Source: Flavobacterium psychrotolerans (GTDB taxonomy: Bacteria > Bacteroidota > Bacteroidia > Flavobacteriales > Flavobacteriaceae). Taken from it: 64,000 nucleotides of DNA. How positions within the stretch are numbered: the stretch's first letter is position 1; each line of letters starts with the position of its first letter. Shown in pieces: positions 28,381 to 37,724 of the stretch. Below the pieces are notes generated by a model, which was not told the DNA's origin, ran no database searches, and was given only the letters and a program-made list of their open reading frames with translations. The position numbers and the translations under genes were made by a program. The DNA lies in assembly GCF_003097635.1 (NCBI RefSeq), contig NZ_QCZI01000015.1:17148-81147 (forward strand), in the 5' to 3' direction.

Positions 28381-28881
28381 AGGAAAGAAAGATTTTATTT
28401 AGCATCAAAAATGATGATGAAAATGCGTAGTTTGCAGCAATCAAAAAGTCCTTTCGAGGTTTTGTATTATTTTCTATATATTAGCGAATCAAAAAGAAAC
28501 CCATAAAACTGCTTCTCAAAAAAGTCATTTTTATGGTTATAAACTTCACGCAGTTTGCATAGAAACTTTATTCCCTCAATTGTGCCCCCAATTTATGATT
28601 AGAAGTAATTATGCTAAATTTTTTCATGGTTTATAACAAGAATATTAAGCAAATTATTTAATAATGCACTACGAGGTTTTTTAATTATTTTTTAATATAT
28701 TTAAAACCATTTTTTAAATGGATAATTGTGTGCAATTTATTTAGTATCAATCAGTTCCTTCGTTTTGTATAATACCATTGTATTTTTCATTCAGTAATGC
28801 CTTTAACTATTGGGATTGTTGGATTAATTTGAAATAATTAATGGCATTAACAATTGGGGTAACACAAAACAAACATGGGAA
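28381..28881. other. intergenic region without a supported gene
   Basis: 500 AT-rich bases between the copper ATPase and the PAS protein. A 31-codon frame at about 28412 has no ribosome binding site or recognisable content. No terminator with a clear stem was found directly after the ATPase, and no repeat was noticed. Confidence 0.4.
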
Positions 28882-29733
28882 ATGTCAAAACCAACATACG
28901 AAGAATTACTAAAAAAAATAAAAGATCAAAAATTAGAAATCAAAAGTATATTGTCAAAAGAACAATTGATCCCCTATTTTGATTTCTTTATTAAAGAATC
29001 GCCGGATTTAATATGTATAGCAGGCACCGATGCCTATTTTAAACAAATCAATGCCGCTTTTACCAAAGTTTTGGGGTATTCAACAAAAGAATTGCTTTCC
29101 CAACCTTTTACAAAATTTATTCACCCTGAGGATCTCGATAGTACCTATTTGGCAGTCGAAAAACTATCCCTGGGAAATCCTGTTATTGATTTTGAAAACA
29201 GGTACCTAAAAAAAAATGGAGAGTGGGTTTATTTGCAATGGAGAGCAAATCTTAATTCTTCCAACAACTTGATTTATGCCATAGCCAGAGATATTACAAT
29301 CAAAAAAAAGATCAGTGAAAAACTTATCGTTAGTGAAAAATTGCTAAATGAAGCTCTAAAAATAGCAAAATTAGGATGCTGGGAATTCAATTTAATCACT
29401 AATGAATTGATTTGGACCGAAGAGCTCTATGAAATTTTTGAAATTGAAAATAAGCCCAACCAAAAATTATATTTGGACTATCTCTCTCGGTTTTCTAATT
29501 CAGACATTACTAAATTACAAGACAAGATTAATAAAACCATTCATGATAAAAAGCCCTACAAGATGGAACATCGCTTGCTTTTACCAAATAATCAGATAAA
29601 ATGGGTGTACAGCACCGGAATTCCGGTATTAAACAATGAAGGTATTGTTTCTGGTTTAAGGGGAATTGCCCAAGACATAACGCAAAGGAAAAATTCCAAA
29701 AAGATTAAACCCAAAAAACCAATTATAAAATAG
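28882..29733 (+). CDS. PAS-domain protein without an output domain
   Basis: 283 residues with two PAS domains and PAC-like ends. The first spans about residues 32-145 (ESPDLICIAGTDAYFKQINA, LGYSTKELLSQPFTKFIHPE, YLKKNGEWVYLQWRA, IYAIARDITIKK). The second spans about 160-270 (AKLGCWEFNLITNELIWTEE, EHRLLLPNNQIKWVYSTG, GLRGIAQDITQRK). A short coiled-coil precedes them. The protein then stops after a basic tail (KKIKPKKPIIK), with no HisKA, HATPase, GGDEF or other output. It could be a shortened histidine kinase or a stand-alone sensor that passes its signal by interaction. No receiver gene is adjacent. Confidence 0.8.
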   Translation: MSKPTYEELLKKIKDQKLEIKSILSKEQLIPYFDFFIKESPDLICIAGTDAYFKQINAAFTKVLGYSTKELLSQPFTKFIHPEDLDSTYLAVEKLSLGNPVIDFENRYLKKNGEWVYLQWRANLNSSNNLIYAIARDITIKKKISEKLIVSEKLLNEALKIAKLGCWEFNLITNELIWTEELYEIFEIENKPNQKLYLDYLSRFSNSDITKLQDKINKTIHDKKPYKMEHRLLLPNNQIKWVYSTGIPVLNNEGIVSGLRGIAQDITQRKNSKKIKPKKPIIK

Positions 29734-30238
29734 CATAAATTAAGCCCCCATTCCCAGACTAAACGAAGTGTTTGGTTTAAGCTATGCGATGGTATCCCGA
29801 CCTCGCAGCAATAAAGAAAAGCAAAACGACATATTATTATTGAAAAATCCCCCTATCTAAAGAAAGCACGACTCCCGAAATTGAGTTTACACAAAATTCT
29901 GTCCAAGTCTCCTAATACAAAGTAAAAACAGAATTAAAACAGCTCACAAAAACACAACATATATCTAAAAATCAATTAGTTATAATTGTTATTCATGAAA
30001 TAATTCACTAACTTTAATGGTCTGGTAATTTTTTCGGATTGTCCAAAATCAGACAAAAAGTTGGCTGTTGTTGCGGGGTATTTAAGTTAAAAAATCAAAA
30101 AAAAGTAACAGACAGCGTAATGGAGCCTACGGTTTCAAACTTGGAGACCGTAACCGCATTAATTGTGGATATTCATTTCTTCTAAAAATGAGGAAATATC
30201 GATTAGCAAAAGCGTAAAAAACTTAAATTAATCACATA
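29734..30238. other. intergenic region without a supported gene
   Basis: About 500 bases between the PAS protein and the T9SS cargo gene. It contains a short imperfect palindrome around 29760-29780 (AAACGAAGTGTTTGGTTT) and no convincing reading frame. A TTGGC...TTGC stretch at 30061 resembles a sigma-54 site but has the wrong spacing. Confidence 0.4.
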
Positions 30239-31396
30239 ATGAAAACACAAATTACTTACAAAACAATCAGAAGAAGTTTGGGCACACTGGCAATGCTACT
30301 TGGGTGCCTTCTCTCAGGCTTCAATTCATTCGGTCAAAAAATCCAAACGTCCACAACGGAAACTTGGAAAAATGAAAATTGGGGAAATTTAGCCAAAACA
30401 AACTTTACCTATGACAGCAATGGATATTTGGTTCATAATCTTTCACAAAGTTGGGACATCAATTCTTGGAGTGACAACTCCCAATCTGATTACATCAACA
30501 ATTTGGACGGAACAGTAAACCAAATGACCTCTCAATTGTGGGATACCGAAGCCAATGCTTGGCTTAACACCCAAAGGGTTTCGTATACCTACACTGCAGC
30601 TAAAAAAGTAATGTCATCCGTTTCCGAATTTTGGATTGCCACAAATTGGCAGTTCTATTTAAGACAAACCAATACCTATGATAGCAATGGTTATCTGACT
30701 AAAAATTTGTCGCAAATGTGGGACTATTTGACCCCATGGAAAAACACCTCCCAAACCCTTTTTACCAATAATCCTAACGGAACTCCTTCCCAAACGGTTT
30801 TTCAGTCCTGGAACGGGGTTAATGCGTGGAACGATTTTGAAAGAATAACCTATACTTATACTGCTACAGATAAAGTATTAACCGCTATTACGGAAACTTG
30901 GGCAACGCCTAATTGGGTAAACCTGAATAGGGAAACTAACACGTATGATGGTAACGGTTATTTAACTAACAGCCTATCACAAGATTGGGTGGTTTCTCCC
31001 AATGGATGGAAAAATGAAAGTCAAACCAATTATACCAATTTGGGTGATGGAACTCCTGCCCAGATTATTACTCAAAATTGGGATGATACTGGCAGCGCAT
31101 GGAAAAATTCTTTAAGAATAACCTTTACTTATGCTCCGTTAGCCGTCAACAATGCTGTTTCTGAAAAAGGGTTCGCTATCTTTCCCAATCCTGCACAGGA
31201 TAGGATTACCATCAAAACAAACAATGCCATTCGGGGAATTACCTATTTGATCTATGACCAAATGGGGAGAAAATTCCTGAATGGAACACTAAACCTGGCA
31301 GAAACCGTTATTGACGTTAACCAATTAGCCACTGGCATCTATTTTATTCAGATGGGAGAAAATAAAGAACAGACTATAAAAATGATGAAGAAATAA
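30239..31396 (+). CDS. type IX secretion system cargo with internal YD-like repeats and C-terminal sorting domain
   Basis: 385 residues. The N-terminus (TIRRSLGTLAMLLGCLLSGF then NSFG-Q) is a long signal peptide. Residues about 40-300 consist of about eight or nine Trp/Tyr-rich units of 40-45 residues. They follow a three-part cycle: units with TYDSNGYLTKNLSQMW, units with NxDGTxxQxxxQxW, and units with YTYTAxxKVxxxxxExW. The last 75 residues are a type A T9SS sorting domain (FAIFPNPAQDRITIKTNN, YDQMGRKFLNG, LATGIYFIQM, IKMMKK). It is predicted to be secreted or attached to the cell surface by the gliding/secretion machinery. The repeat fold and role are unknown; RHS-like beta repeats are one possibility. 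Confidence 0.85.
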   Translation: MKTQITYKTIRRSLGTLAMLLGCLLSGFNSFGQKIQTSTTETWKNENWGNLAKTNFTYDSNGYLVHNLSQSWDINSWSDNSQSDYINNLDGTVNQMTSQLWDTEANAWLNTQRVSYTYTAAKKVMSSVSEFWIATNWQFYLRQTNTYDSNGYLTKNLSQMWDYLTPWKNTSQTLFTNNPNGTPSQTVFQSWNGVNAWNDFERITYTYTATDKVLTAITETWATPNWVNLNRETNTYDGNGYLTNSLSQDWVVSPNGWKNESQTNYTNLGDGTPAQIITQNWDDTGSAWKNSLRITFTYAPLAVNNAVSEKGFAIFPNPAQDRITIKTNNAIRGITYLIYDQMGRKFLNGTLNLAETVIDVNQLATGIYFIQMGENKEQTIKMMKK

Positions 31397-31422
31397 AACA
31401 TAAATACTTCAATACAATGTAG

Positions 31423-31453
31423 AAAGCCTAGTCCGTTTAACTAGGCTTTTCTC
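31423..31453 (+). terminator. intrinsic terminator after the T9SS cargo gene
   Basis: AAAGCCTAGT (31423-31432) pairs with ACTAGGCTTT (31440-31449) around a seven-base loop and runs into TTTTCTC. It lies 26 bp after the stop codon. Confidence 0.8.
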
Positions 31454-31569
31454 ATTTGTTAAAAAAAAGGATAAATATAAAACTGAAATGCTGTTTCTAA
31501 AAACTTAACATTAGCGAATGCTTTTAAGTTTTATCTTTACTACCATTTAATTCAACTTTACGAAACAAT

Positions 31570-32865
31570 ATGCAACACATCATAGACCGATTTATCAGCT
31601 ACGTTACCATTGATACTGAATCAGATCCAAAATCAGACACCACTCCCAGTACTAAGAAACAATTAGTACTTGCTAATTTATTAGTCAAAGAACTCAAAGC
31701 AATCGGGATGATTGAAGTTACAAAAGACACTAATGGGTACATTATGGCAACTTTGCCAAGCAACCTAGAGCACGAAGTGCCCACCATAGGGTTTGTTTCT
31801 CACTATGACACTTCTCCTGATTTTACTGGAGCAAACGTGAAACCACAAATCACAACCAATTATGATGGTGGTGATATTATTTTGAATGCGGAACGAAACA
31901 TCGTTTTGTCTCCAAATTATTTCAAAGATTTAATACAGTATAAAGGCCAGACTTTAATTACCACAGACGGAACAACCTTGCTTGGTGCCGATGACAAAGC
32001 AGGATTGACAGAAATTATTACCGCAATGGAATATTTGATCCAAAATCCTACGGTTAAACACGGAAAAATCAGGGTTGGATTTACTCCCGACGAAGAAATA
32101 GGCCGTGGCGCCGATAAATTTGATGTAGGGAAATTTGGTGCCCAATGGGCTTACACTATGGACGGGAGCCAGATTGGCGAATTGGAATATGAAAATTTTA
32201 ATGCCGCAGGAGCGAAAATTACTTTCAAAGGAAAAAGCGTTCATCCCGGTTATTCTAAAGGAAAGATGATTAATTCCATGCTCCTCGCCAACGATTTTAT
32301 TAATGAACTCCCAAAAGGGGAAATTCCGCAAGAAACCAAAGGATATCAAGGATTTTTCCATGTGCATCACTTAACGGGAAGCATTGAAGAAACGGTTTTA
32401 GAATTGATTATTCGTGATCACAATGCCAAAAAATTCAAAAAAAGAAAAGATTTAATTCACGATATTACCAAGAAATTCAATAAAAAATTTGCCAAACAAT
32501 TTGGGGAAGATATTGTAATTACGGAAATCAAAGACCAGTATTACAATATGAAAGAAATGGTGGAACCCGTAATGTTCATTGTGGATTTAGCAGAAAAAGC
32601 CATGAAAGATTTGGGTATAAAACCCTTAATAAAACCCATTCGTGGCGGAACGGACGGTTCCAGACTCTCTTATATGGGACTACCCTGCCCCAATATTTTT
32701 GCAGGTGGACATAACTTTCATGGAAAATACGAATACGTCCCTATAGAAAGCATGCAAAAAGCAATAGATGTTATCATAAAAATTGCGGAATTGACCGCAA
32801 CAACTGATTTTTCAGTGAAAGAAATAACTAAACCAAAAAAGTCAAAATCCAAAAAGAAAAAATAA
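31570..32865 (+). CDS. pepT: peptidase T (tripeptide aminopeptidase)
   Basis: Zinc-dependent M20-family cytosolic tripeptidase of 431 residues. The first metal-ligand region is [17 protein letters not shown], the bridging Asp is in [14 protein letters not shown], the catalytic Glu is in [15 protein letters not shown], and a late His is in [15 protein letters not shown]. The body matches PepT over its full length, but the C-terminus carries an extra Lys/Ser-rich tail (KKSKSKKKK) not needed for activity. The gene is monocistronic, ending at a strong bidirectional terminator shared with the convergent yajC. Confidence 0.95.
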   Translation: MQHIIDRFISYVTIDTESDPKSDTTPSTKKQLVLANLLVKELKAIGMIEVTKDTNGYIMATLPSNLEHEVPTIGFVSHYDTSPDFTGANVKPQITTNYDGGDIILNAERNIVLSPNYFKDLIQYKGQTLITTDGTTLLGADDKAGLTEIITAMEYLIQNPTVKHGKIRVGFTPDEEIGRGADKFDVGKFGAQWAYTMDGSQIGELEYENFNAAGAKITFKGKSVHPGYSKGKMINSMLLANDFINELPKGEIPQETKGYQGFFHVHHLTGSIEETVLELIIRDHNAKKFKKRKDLIHDITKKFNKKFAKQFGEDIVITEIKDQYYNMKEMVEPVMFIVDLAEKAMKDLGIKPLIKPIRGGTDGSRLSYMGLPCPNIFAGGHNFHGKYEYVPIESMQKAIDVIIKIAELTATTDFSVKEITKPKKSKSKKKK

Positions 32866-32871
32866 GTATTA

Positions 32872-32911
32872 GACACAAAAAAGCCTCAAGTGATTGAGGC
32901 TTTTTTGTGTC
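32872..32911. terminator. bidirectional intrinsic terminator between pepT and yajC
   Basis: A perfect 18-bp stem (GACACAAAAAAGCCTCAA with its complement) closes on a GTGA loop. The A and T runs lie within the stem, so it can work on both strands. Confidence 0.92.
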
Positions 32912-32920
32912 ATAAAAAGT

Positions 32921-33193
32921 TTATTTTTTATTCAGCTCAGCACTCATTTCCATAGAAATTGCAGAGCGCTCCATTTTTAATTTCCCTGACATGGTTTCAA
33001 TAACCACTGTGGTTTCCGCTAATTCGGCAATTTTTCCGTGAATGCCACTTTTAGTAATAATTTTATCACCGGCTTTTAAATCAGCTTCAAATTGTTTTTC
33101 TTGTTTTGCCTTTTTTTGTTGTGGTCGAATCATAAAAAAATAAATGACTACAAACATTAAGATAAAAGGTGCGAATTGTTGAATTTGTTCCAT
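32921..33193 (-). CDS. yajC: preprotein translocase subunit YajC
   Basis: Small accessory subunit of the Sec translocon (SecDF-YajC). It has 90 residues: one N-terminal membrane helix (FAPFILMFVVIYFFMIRPQQ), the conserved R-P-Q-Q-K-K-A-K, then a cytoplasmic beta-rich part (GDKIITKSGIHGKIAELAET). It follows nusB by 68 bp on the same strand, a typical nusB-yajC order in this group. Confidence 0.95.
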   Translation of the reverse strand: MEQIQQFAPFILMFVVIYFFMIRPQQKKAKQEKQFEADLKAGDKIITKSGIHGKIAELAETTVVIETMSGKLKMERSAISMEMSAELNKK

Positions 33194-33261
33194 GTGTTTT
33201 GAATGTGATGTTATTCCGAAATTTTCCGGCTTTTTAATATTATTATTGTTTTTATTTGCTA

Positions 33262-34206
33262 TTACATTAAACCTCTGCCGGTTTTATTAATCCGTTTGTC
33301 CGTTTGGAATTCTTTTACCAAATTGTCTAAAATTCCGTTGATAAAAATACTGCTTTTAGGAGTAGAATATTCTTTGGCTACTTCTAAATATTCGTTAATT
33401 GTTACTTTTACCGGAATGGATGGAAATTTTAAAAATTCACAGATCGCCATTTTTAAAATAATAGTATCAATCTCTGCAATTCGTTCAGTATCCCAGTTCG
33501 GAGTTTTATCAATGTATTCTTTGGCTAATTCCCCTTCGTTTAAAACCGTTTTCCTAAACAAATTGATTACAAACTCCTTATCCTCTGTATCCTTATACAA
33601 TTTAGGAACTTTAAAACTTTCTTCTTCAGATGCATCTAAAGCATTCAATTGTTTGATAATTTGTGTATTTACCAAAGGAATATCGTCAACCCAAGTCAAT
33701 TTATTGTCCTCTAAATATTCGTATAATTTATCATTGGCAGCTATTACATCCGTAAAAAGCGCTATAATAAATTGCTTGTCTTCCTCAAAATTATTCGTCT
33801 TATTGCTCATGTACTTTCCATACAATTCGCTTTCTTTAATTGCCGCCAGAAGTAGCAAAATATAATCGTCATTCAAGGTCCAATTATTAATTTTTCTGGT
33901 TTCTAATGCTATGCTTAACGAATTGTTTTCGGCCAGCAATTGAAAAATGGCATTATTAATGAATTTCTTGTTTGGATTTCGTTCTTCGGGAGTAGCAAGA
34001 TGTTTTTGACTGGATTTTTCTAGATAAACTGACTCCTTTTTGCAAATTTCAATCAATGAAGAAAGCATAACCAAATACAAATCTTGAATATTTTCGATGC
34101 TAAAAAGCAAGAATTTTTCCTCTTTTTCTAAACTGTCTGAACCATTTTGATGCATCGCATAAATGGATTGCATTACTTTAACACGGATATGTCTTCTATT
34201 TAACAC
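33262..34206 (-). CDS. nusB: transcription antitermination factor NusB (long Bacteroidota form)
   Basis: Binds boxA RNA with S10 in rRNA antitermination. At 314 residues it is about twice the length of E. coli NusB. The N-terminal part starts LNRRHIRVKVMQSIYAMHQN, the usual Bacteroidota NusB opening. The canonical helical NusB domain is at about residues 190-300, with NWDTERIAEIDTIILKMAIC, EFLKFPSIPVKVTINEYLEV and AKEYSTPKSSIFINGILDNL. yajC follows. A TATTTTTG promoter element lies 52 bp upstream of the start codon on the minus strand. Confidence 0.94.
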   Translation of the reverse strand: MLNRRHIRVKVMQSIYAMHQNGSDSLEKEEKFLLFSIENIQDLYLVMLSSLIEICKKESVYLEKSSQKHLATPEERNPNKKFINNAIFQLLAENNSLSIALETRKINNWTLNDDYILLLLAAIKESELYGKYMSNKTNNFEEDKQFIIALFTDVIAANDKLYEYLEDNKLTWVDDIPLVNTQIIKQLNALDASEEESFKVPKLYKDTEDKEFVINLFRKTVLNEGELAKEYIDKTPNWDTERIAEIDTIILKMAICEFLKFPSIPVKVTINEYLEVAKEYSTPKSSIFINGILDNLVKEFQTDKRINKTGRGLM

Positions 34207-34257
34207 TATGTAAGAACTTTTAAAAAATTATGGAGCGAAAGAAAATCTTAGGCGGTG

Positions 34258-34265
34258 CAAAAATA
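34258..34265 (-). promoter_or_regulatory. -7 promoter element for nusB
   Basis: On the minus strand this reads TATTTTTG, an exact TAnnTTTG match 52 bp before the nusB ATG. No clear TTG -33 box is seen. Confidence 0.45.
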
Positions 34266-34484
34266 GCAATAATATTGAAACCCTAAATTATTTAGCTTGT
34301 TCTTTTTATCCTTTACATGAATTTGATATTTCTGCGAGCGGAATATTGGTTTCCCAATGCATCCTAAATAAGATTTTAAAATTTCATTTCCTCTATTAAC
34401 CAATTCACTTGTTTTCATATTCCTGACTTTCATAAAAAACGCCCAAAGTTGGATTGCGGATTCAAATTATTACTTTGAAACCAG

Positions 34485-34492
34485 TATCTTTG
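34485..34492 (+). promoter_or_regulatory. -7 promoter element for the ABC exporter
   Basis: TATCTTTG is an exact TAnnTTTG match 44 bp before the start codon at 34537. The nearest TTG (34454-34456) is 28 bp upstream, longer than usual. Confidence 0.45.
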
Positions 34493-34536
34493 CGGTTGAG
34501 ATTTTACTGCATTAATCAAACGATTTTCATAATAGA

Positions 34537-36297
34537 ATGAAAGAATTACAATATTTAAACAAATATTTCGTCAAATACAAATACAGTTTTCTACTTGGGA
34601 TTGTAACTACAATAGCGGCCCAAATTTTCTCTCTATTTACACCAAAACTCATCAGCAAATCGTTTAAATCCATTGAAGATTTTGCTAAACAAGGACATGT
34701 TGACCCATCATTCATTCAAAAAGAATTATTACACAATATTTTGTTGATAATTGCCACAACAATAATTGCCGGATTTCTTACTTTCTTGATGCGACAAACT
34801 TTAATTGTCATGTCACGTCACATCGAATTTGATTTAAAAAATGAAGTTTTCCGTCAATACGAAAATTTATCACAGCGTTTTTACAAGCAAAATCGTACCG
34901 GTGATTTAATGAACCGAATTAGTGAAGATGTCGGGAAAGTGCGAATGTATGTTGGCCCAGCGGTAATGTACACCATCAATACCTTCATCCGATTTGCGAT
35001 TGTTATTGTCTATATGTATAATGTTTCTCCACGATTAACATTATACACCATACTCCCGCTTCCGGTATTGTCGTATGCTATTTTTAAATTAAGCTCTCAA
35101 ATCAACAAACGGAGTACTATTTTTCAACAATATTTATCTAAAATTTCCAGTTTTACCCAAGAGATTTTCTCCGGAATTCGAGTAATCAAAGCCTATTCTT
35201 TAGAAAATCAACACCAGGAAAATTTGATCAATTTATCTATGGAGAGCAAAGCCAAAAGCATGAGTTTGGCCAAGGTTCAATCCTTATTTGGCCCGTTAAT
35301 GTTGGCTTTAATAGGAGTGAGTAACTTAGTTGTGATTTATTTTGGTGGTATGATGTACATCAACGGAAGCATTAAAAGCATTGGTACCATTGCTGAATTT
35401 ATTCTTTATGTCAACATGCTTACTTGGCCTGTGGCTTCTTTGGGTTGGGTTTCCTCCATGGTTCAAGAGGCCGAAGCCTCTCAAAAGCGGATCAATGAAT
35501 TTTTAAAAATACAGCCCGACATTCAAAACATGCATATTGAAAAATCAATTATAAAAGGAGCTATTGAATTCAAAAACGTAAGTTTCACCTATGATGACAC
35601 GCATATTAAGGCCTTGCAAAACGTAAGTTTCACCATTAACAAAGGAGAAACTTTAGCTATATTAGGGAAAACAGGCGCCGGAAAATCGAGTATCCTATCC
35701 CTGATTAGTAGATTATATGACGTTACCAATGGCGAAATCTTGATTGACGGAACCGAAATTAGTCAAGTTAATTTGTATGACTTGCGCAACAGCATTGGCA
35801 TTGTTCCACAAGATGCATTTTTGTTTTCGGATACGATAAAAAACAACATCAAATTTGGTAAGGAAAATGCAACCGATGACGAAGTAATAACAGCTGCAAA
35901 AAAAGCGGTTGTTCATGAAAACATCATCAATTTTAATTTGCAATATGAAACCATTTTGGGTGAGCGGGGTATCACTCTTTCTGGAGGACAAAAGCAACGG
36001 GTTTCTATTGCAAGAGCGATTATTAAAGATGCCCCCATTTTGTTATTAGACGATTGTCTTTCTGCTGTTGATACTGAAACTGAGGAAGCCATCTTGAATA
36101 ATTTATTGGCAATCTGCAAAGACAAAACTACCATTATTGTGAGCCATCGGGTTTCATCGGCTAAAAATGCAGATAAAATTATCATACTTGAAGAAGGAAA
36201 AATTATCGAACAAGGTTCTCATAATCAATTAATAAACGAAAAAGGATATTATGCGGCTTTGTATTTGAAGCAACTTTCAGAAAAAGAATTGACCTAA
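34537..36297 (+). CDS. ABC transporter, fused permease and ATPase (exporter type)
   Basis: 586-residue half-transporter of the MsbA/MDR class. Residues about 1-320 form six membrane helices and contain the first-helix entry YLNKYFVKYKYSFLLGIVTT and the coupling region QRFYKQNRTGDLMNRISEDV. The nucleotide-binding domain has Walker A LGKTGAGKSSIL (about residue 378), Q-loop IVPQDAFLFSDTI, signature LSGGQKQR and H-loop VSHRVSS. Walker B reads LLLDDCLSAVD, so the usual catalytic Glu is Asp, as in the degenerate half of heterodimeric exporters. No partner half-transporter is adjacent. The substrate (lipid, drug or peptide) cannot be told. DUF3276 follows after 98 bp. Confidence 0.92.
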   Translation: MKELQYLNKYFVKYKYSFLLGIVTTIAAQIFSLFTPKLISKSFKSIEDFAKQGHVDPSFIQKELLHNILLIIATTIIAGFLTFLMRQTLIVMSRHIEFDLKNEVFRQYENLSQRFYKQNRTGDLMNRISEDVGKVRMYVGPAVMYTINTFIRFAIVIVYMYNVSPRLTLYTILPLPVLSYAIFKLSSQINKRSTIFQQYLSKISSFTQEIFSGIRVIKAYSLENQHQENLINLSMESKAKSMSLAKVQSLFGPLMLALIGVSNLVVIYFGGMMYINGSIKSIGTIAEFILYVNMLTWPVASLGWVSSMVQEAEASQKRINEFLKIQPDIQNMHIEKSIIKGAIEFKNVSFTYDDTHIKALQNVSFTINKGETLAILGKTGAGKSSILSLISRLYDVTNGEILIDGTEISQVNLYDLRNSIGIVPQDAFLFSDTIKNNIKFGKENATDDEVITAAKKAVVHENIINFNLQYETILGERGITLSGGQKQRVSIARAIIKDAPILLLDDCLSAVDTETEEAILNNLLAICKDKTTIIVSHRVSSAKNADKIIILEEGKIIEQGSHNQLINEKGYYAALYLKQLSEKELT

Positions 36298-36395
36298 TTG
36301 TTGTTTTGTAATACTATTTTTATCATTTTTGACACGAGCAATAGCGAATTGGCGAAGCAAACGTAATTGAACGCAAACTAATTGATAGAAGGATT

Positions 36396-36776
36396 ATGAG
36401 AGAAAATGATATGCTAGAAAAAGAAGAAATTTTTTCTAAGGTTTTAAGAGCAGGTAGAAGAACTTACTTCTTTGACGTGAGAGCTACAAAAGCTGATGAT
36501 TATTACATTACAATTACCGAAAGCAAAAAATTTACCGAAGAAGACGGTTCGTTTCACTTCAAAAAACACAAAATTTACTTGTATAAGGAAGATTTTACCG
36601 CTTTTTCGGAAATTCTGGAGGAAATGACATCTTATGTTTTAAACCATAAAGGGGAAGAAGTAATTTCAGAAAGACATCAAAAAGATTTCAAGAAAGAATT
36701 CGCTTTCGAAAAAGCCGAAGATGAACATCGAATTTTAGATAAAAGTTTTACGGATATTGAGTTTGATGATATTTAA
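36396..36776 (+). CDS. Pur-alpha-like DUF3276 nucleic-acid-binding protein
   Basis: 126 residues of the PUR/DUF3276 family: FSKVLRAGRRTYFFDVRATK, DDYYITITESKK and HKIYLYKEDFTAFSEILEEM. These correspond to the beta-sheet and helix of a single PUR repeat, whose relatives bind single-stranded DNA or RNA. The tail is charged (FEKAEDEHRILDKSFTDIEF). Two starts are possible, 36396 (MRENDML) and 36411 (MLEKEE). It is small, highly conserved in Bacteroidota, and ends at a strong terminator. Its specific role in this phylum is not settled. Confidence 0.9.
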   Translation: MRENDMLEKEEIFSKVLRAGRRTYFFDVRATKADDYYITITESKKFTEEDGSFHFKKHKIYLYKEDFTAFSEILEEMTSYVLNHKGEEVISERHQKDFKKEFAFEKAEDEHRILDKSFTDIEFDDI

Positions 36777-36805
36777 TATTTAGAAAAAATACAATAGACA
36801 AAGGT

Positions 36806-36851
36806 CAAATAAAGTTCTGAAAGTCATCTGATTTTCAGAACTTTTTATTTG
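36806..36851 (+). terminator. intrinsic terminator after DUF3276
   Basis: AGTTCTGAAA (36813-36822) pairs with TTTCAGAACT (36833-36842), extended by AAATA/TATTT, followed by TTTTATTT. It lies 30-75 bp after the stop codon. Confidence 0.88.
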
Positions 36852-36965
36852 AAATAAAAACTGTTTCTACAAAATCCTGGATTAAATTTGTAATGAGGAT
36901 AATAATAATCCAAGTCTTTTTGCTGGAAAGTAATAGGATGAAATTAAGCATCTTTCTAATAAAAA

Positions 36966-37349
36966 TCAATCCAAAAATTGTCCATCTACATAATACCAAC
37001 TACCATTCTCTAATGTAAAGGTGGATAATTCATGATGGATTTGCTCTTGGAATTTTTCATTCGTAAAATGTGCTTTGAATTCAACCGTATCTTCATTAAA
37101 ATTAACGATTTCCAATTTTGTCCACTGGTTGGCAGTTGCCCAGTTGTAAATATCAACTTTAGAATAATATTTCCGTTTTGAGTTGTGCGTTGTTTCTAGT
37201 AAATAGAACACTTCATGTGTTGCATAAGCTGAATAACGAGAACGCATTAAGGCTAAAGCCGTTGGCGCTTTTTTTATCTGTTGAATGTAAGGTTGGCAAC
37301 AATTCTGAAAAAGAGTCCCGGAACCGCAATGGCATTGGATTGACATCAT
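36966..37349 (-). CDS. YchJ-family SEC-C motif protein
   Basis: 127 residues. An N-terminal SEC-C zinc-binding motif (C-H-C-G-S-G-T-L-F-Q-N-C-C, residues 6-18) is followed by the YchJ middle domain (ALALMRSRYSAYATHEVFYL, then WTKLEIVNF and VEFKAHF). It belongs to UPF0225. The role of the family is not settled; zinc binding and contacts with the Sec or translation machinery are suggested by the motif. The start could be Met1 or Met2. It is convergent with DUF3276, each with its own end. Confidence 0.88.
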   Translation of the reverse strand: MMSIQCHCGSGTLFQNCCQPYIQQIKKAPTALALMRSRYSAYATHEVFYLLETTHNSKRKYYSKVDIYNWATANQWTKLEIVNFNEDTVEFKAHFTNEKFQEQIHHELSTFTLENGSWYYVDGQFLD

Positions 37350-37372
37350 TTTAATACTTAAAAATTGGAATA

Positions 37373-37380
37373 CAAAAGTA
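37373..37380 (-). promoter_or_regulatory. -7 promoter element for the YchJ-like gene
   Basis: On the minus strand this reads TACTTTTG, an exact TAnnTTTG match 24 bp before the start codon. Confidence 0.45.
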
Positions 37381-37724
37381 CTGGATTCTCTAATTCTGGA
37401 TACTTCTTTTTGATTTTATTTCTTCAATCGTGGAATGAAAATTACATTTCTGATTGTAATGATTTAAATCCATAATACACGAAATTAGTGTTGAAACTGA
37501 ATTAAAAGTTACGCTTTTAAAATGGAATTCTACCTTTATAGTTCCATTATTTCTATGTTACCCAGTAGCATAAAAGAATGTTACATTCATAAAAAATCAT
37601 GTTGAAACAATTTACACCAGCTTAAAGGATTTTTTTTCAAGAAAATGTTTAATTTTGCTTAATGTGTAGTTTTTTAATATTTACTTTGCGAATCTAAAAG
37701 TTATCAGCGTTCCATCATCAAATT
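37381..37724. other. divergent intergenic region
   Basis: About 340 AT-rich bases between the YchJ-like gene and the SUI1 factor. Near its right end ATTTACTTTGCG (37679-37690) approximates a -7 element for the SUI1 gene. No reading frame, repeat or hairpin stands out. Confidence 0.4.

Noticed and set aside
28412..28507. 31-codon frame after the copper ATPase
   Set aside because: No ribosome binding site, no similarity to copper chaperones and no Cys or His motif.
30061..30080. TTGGCTGTTGTTGC as a sigma-54 promoter
   Set aside because: The GG and GC elements are two bases too close, and the gene start is about 175 bp away.
34248..34433. 61-codon minus-strand frame between nusB and the ABC exporter
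   Set aside because: It covers the nusB promoter element, has no visible ribosome binding site and no recognisable content.
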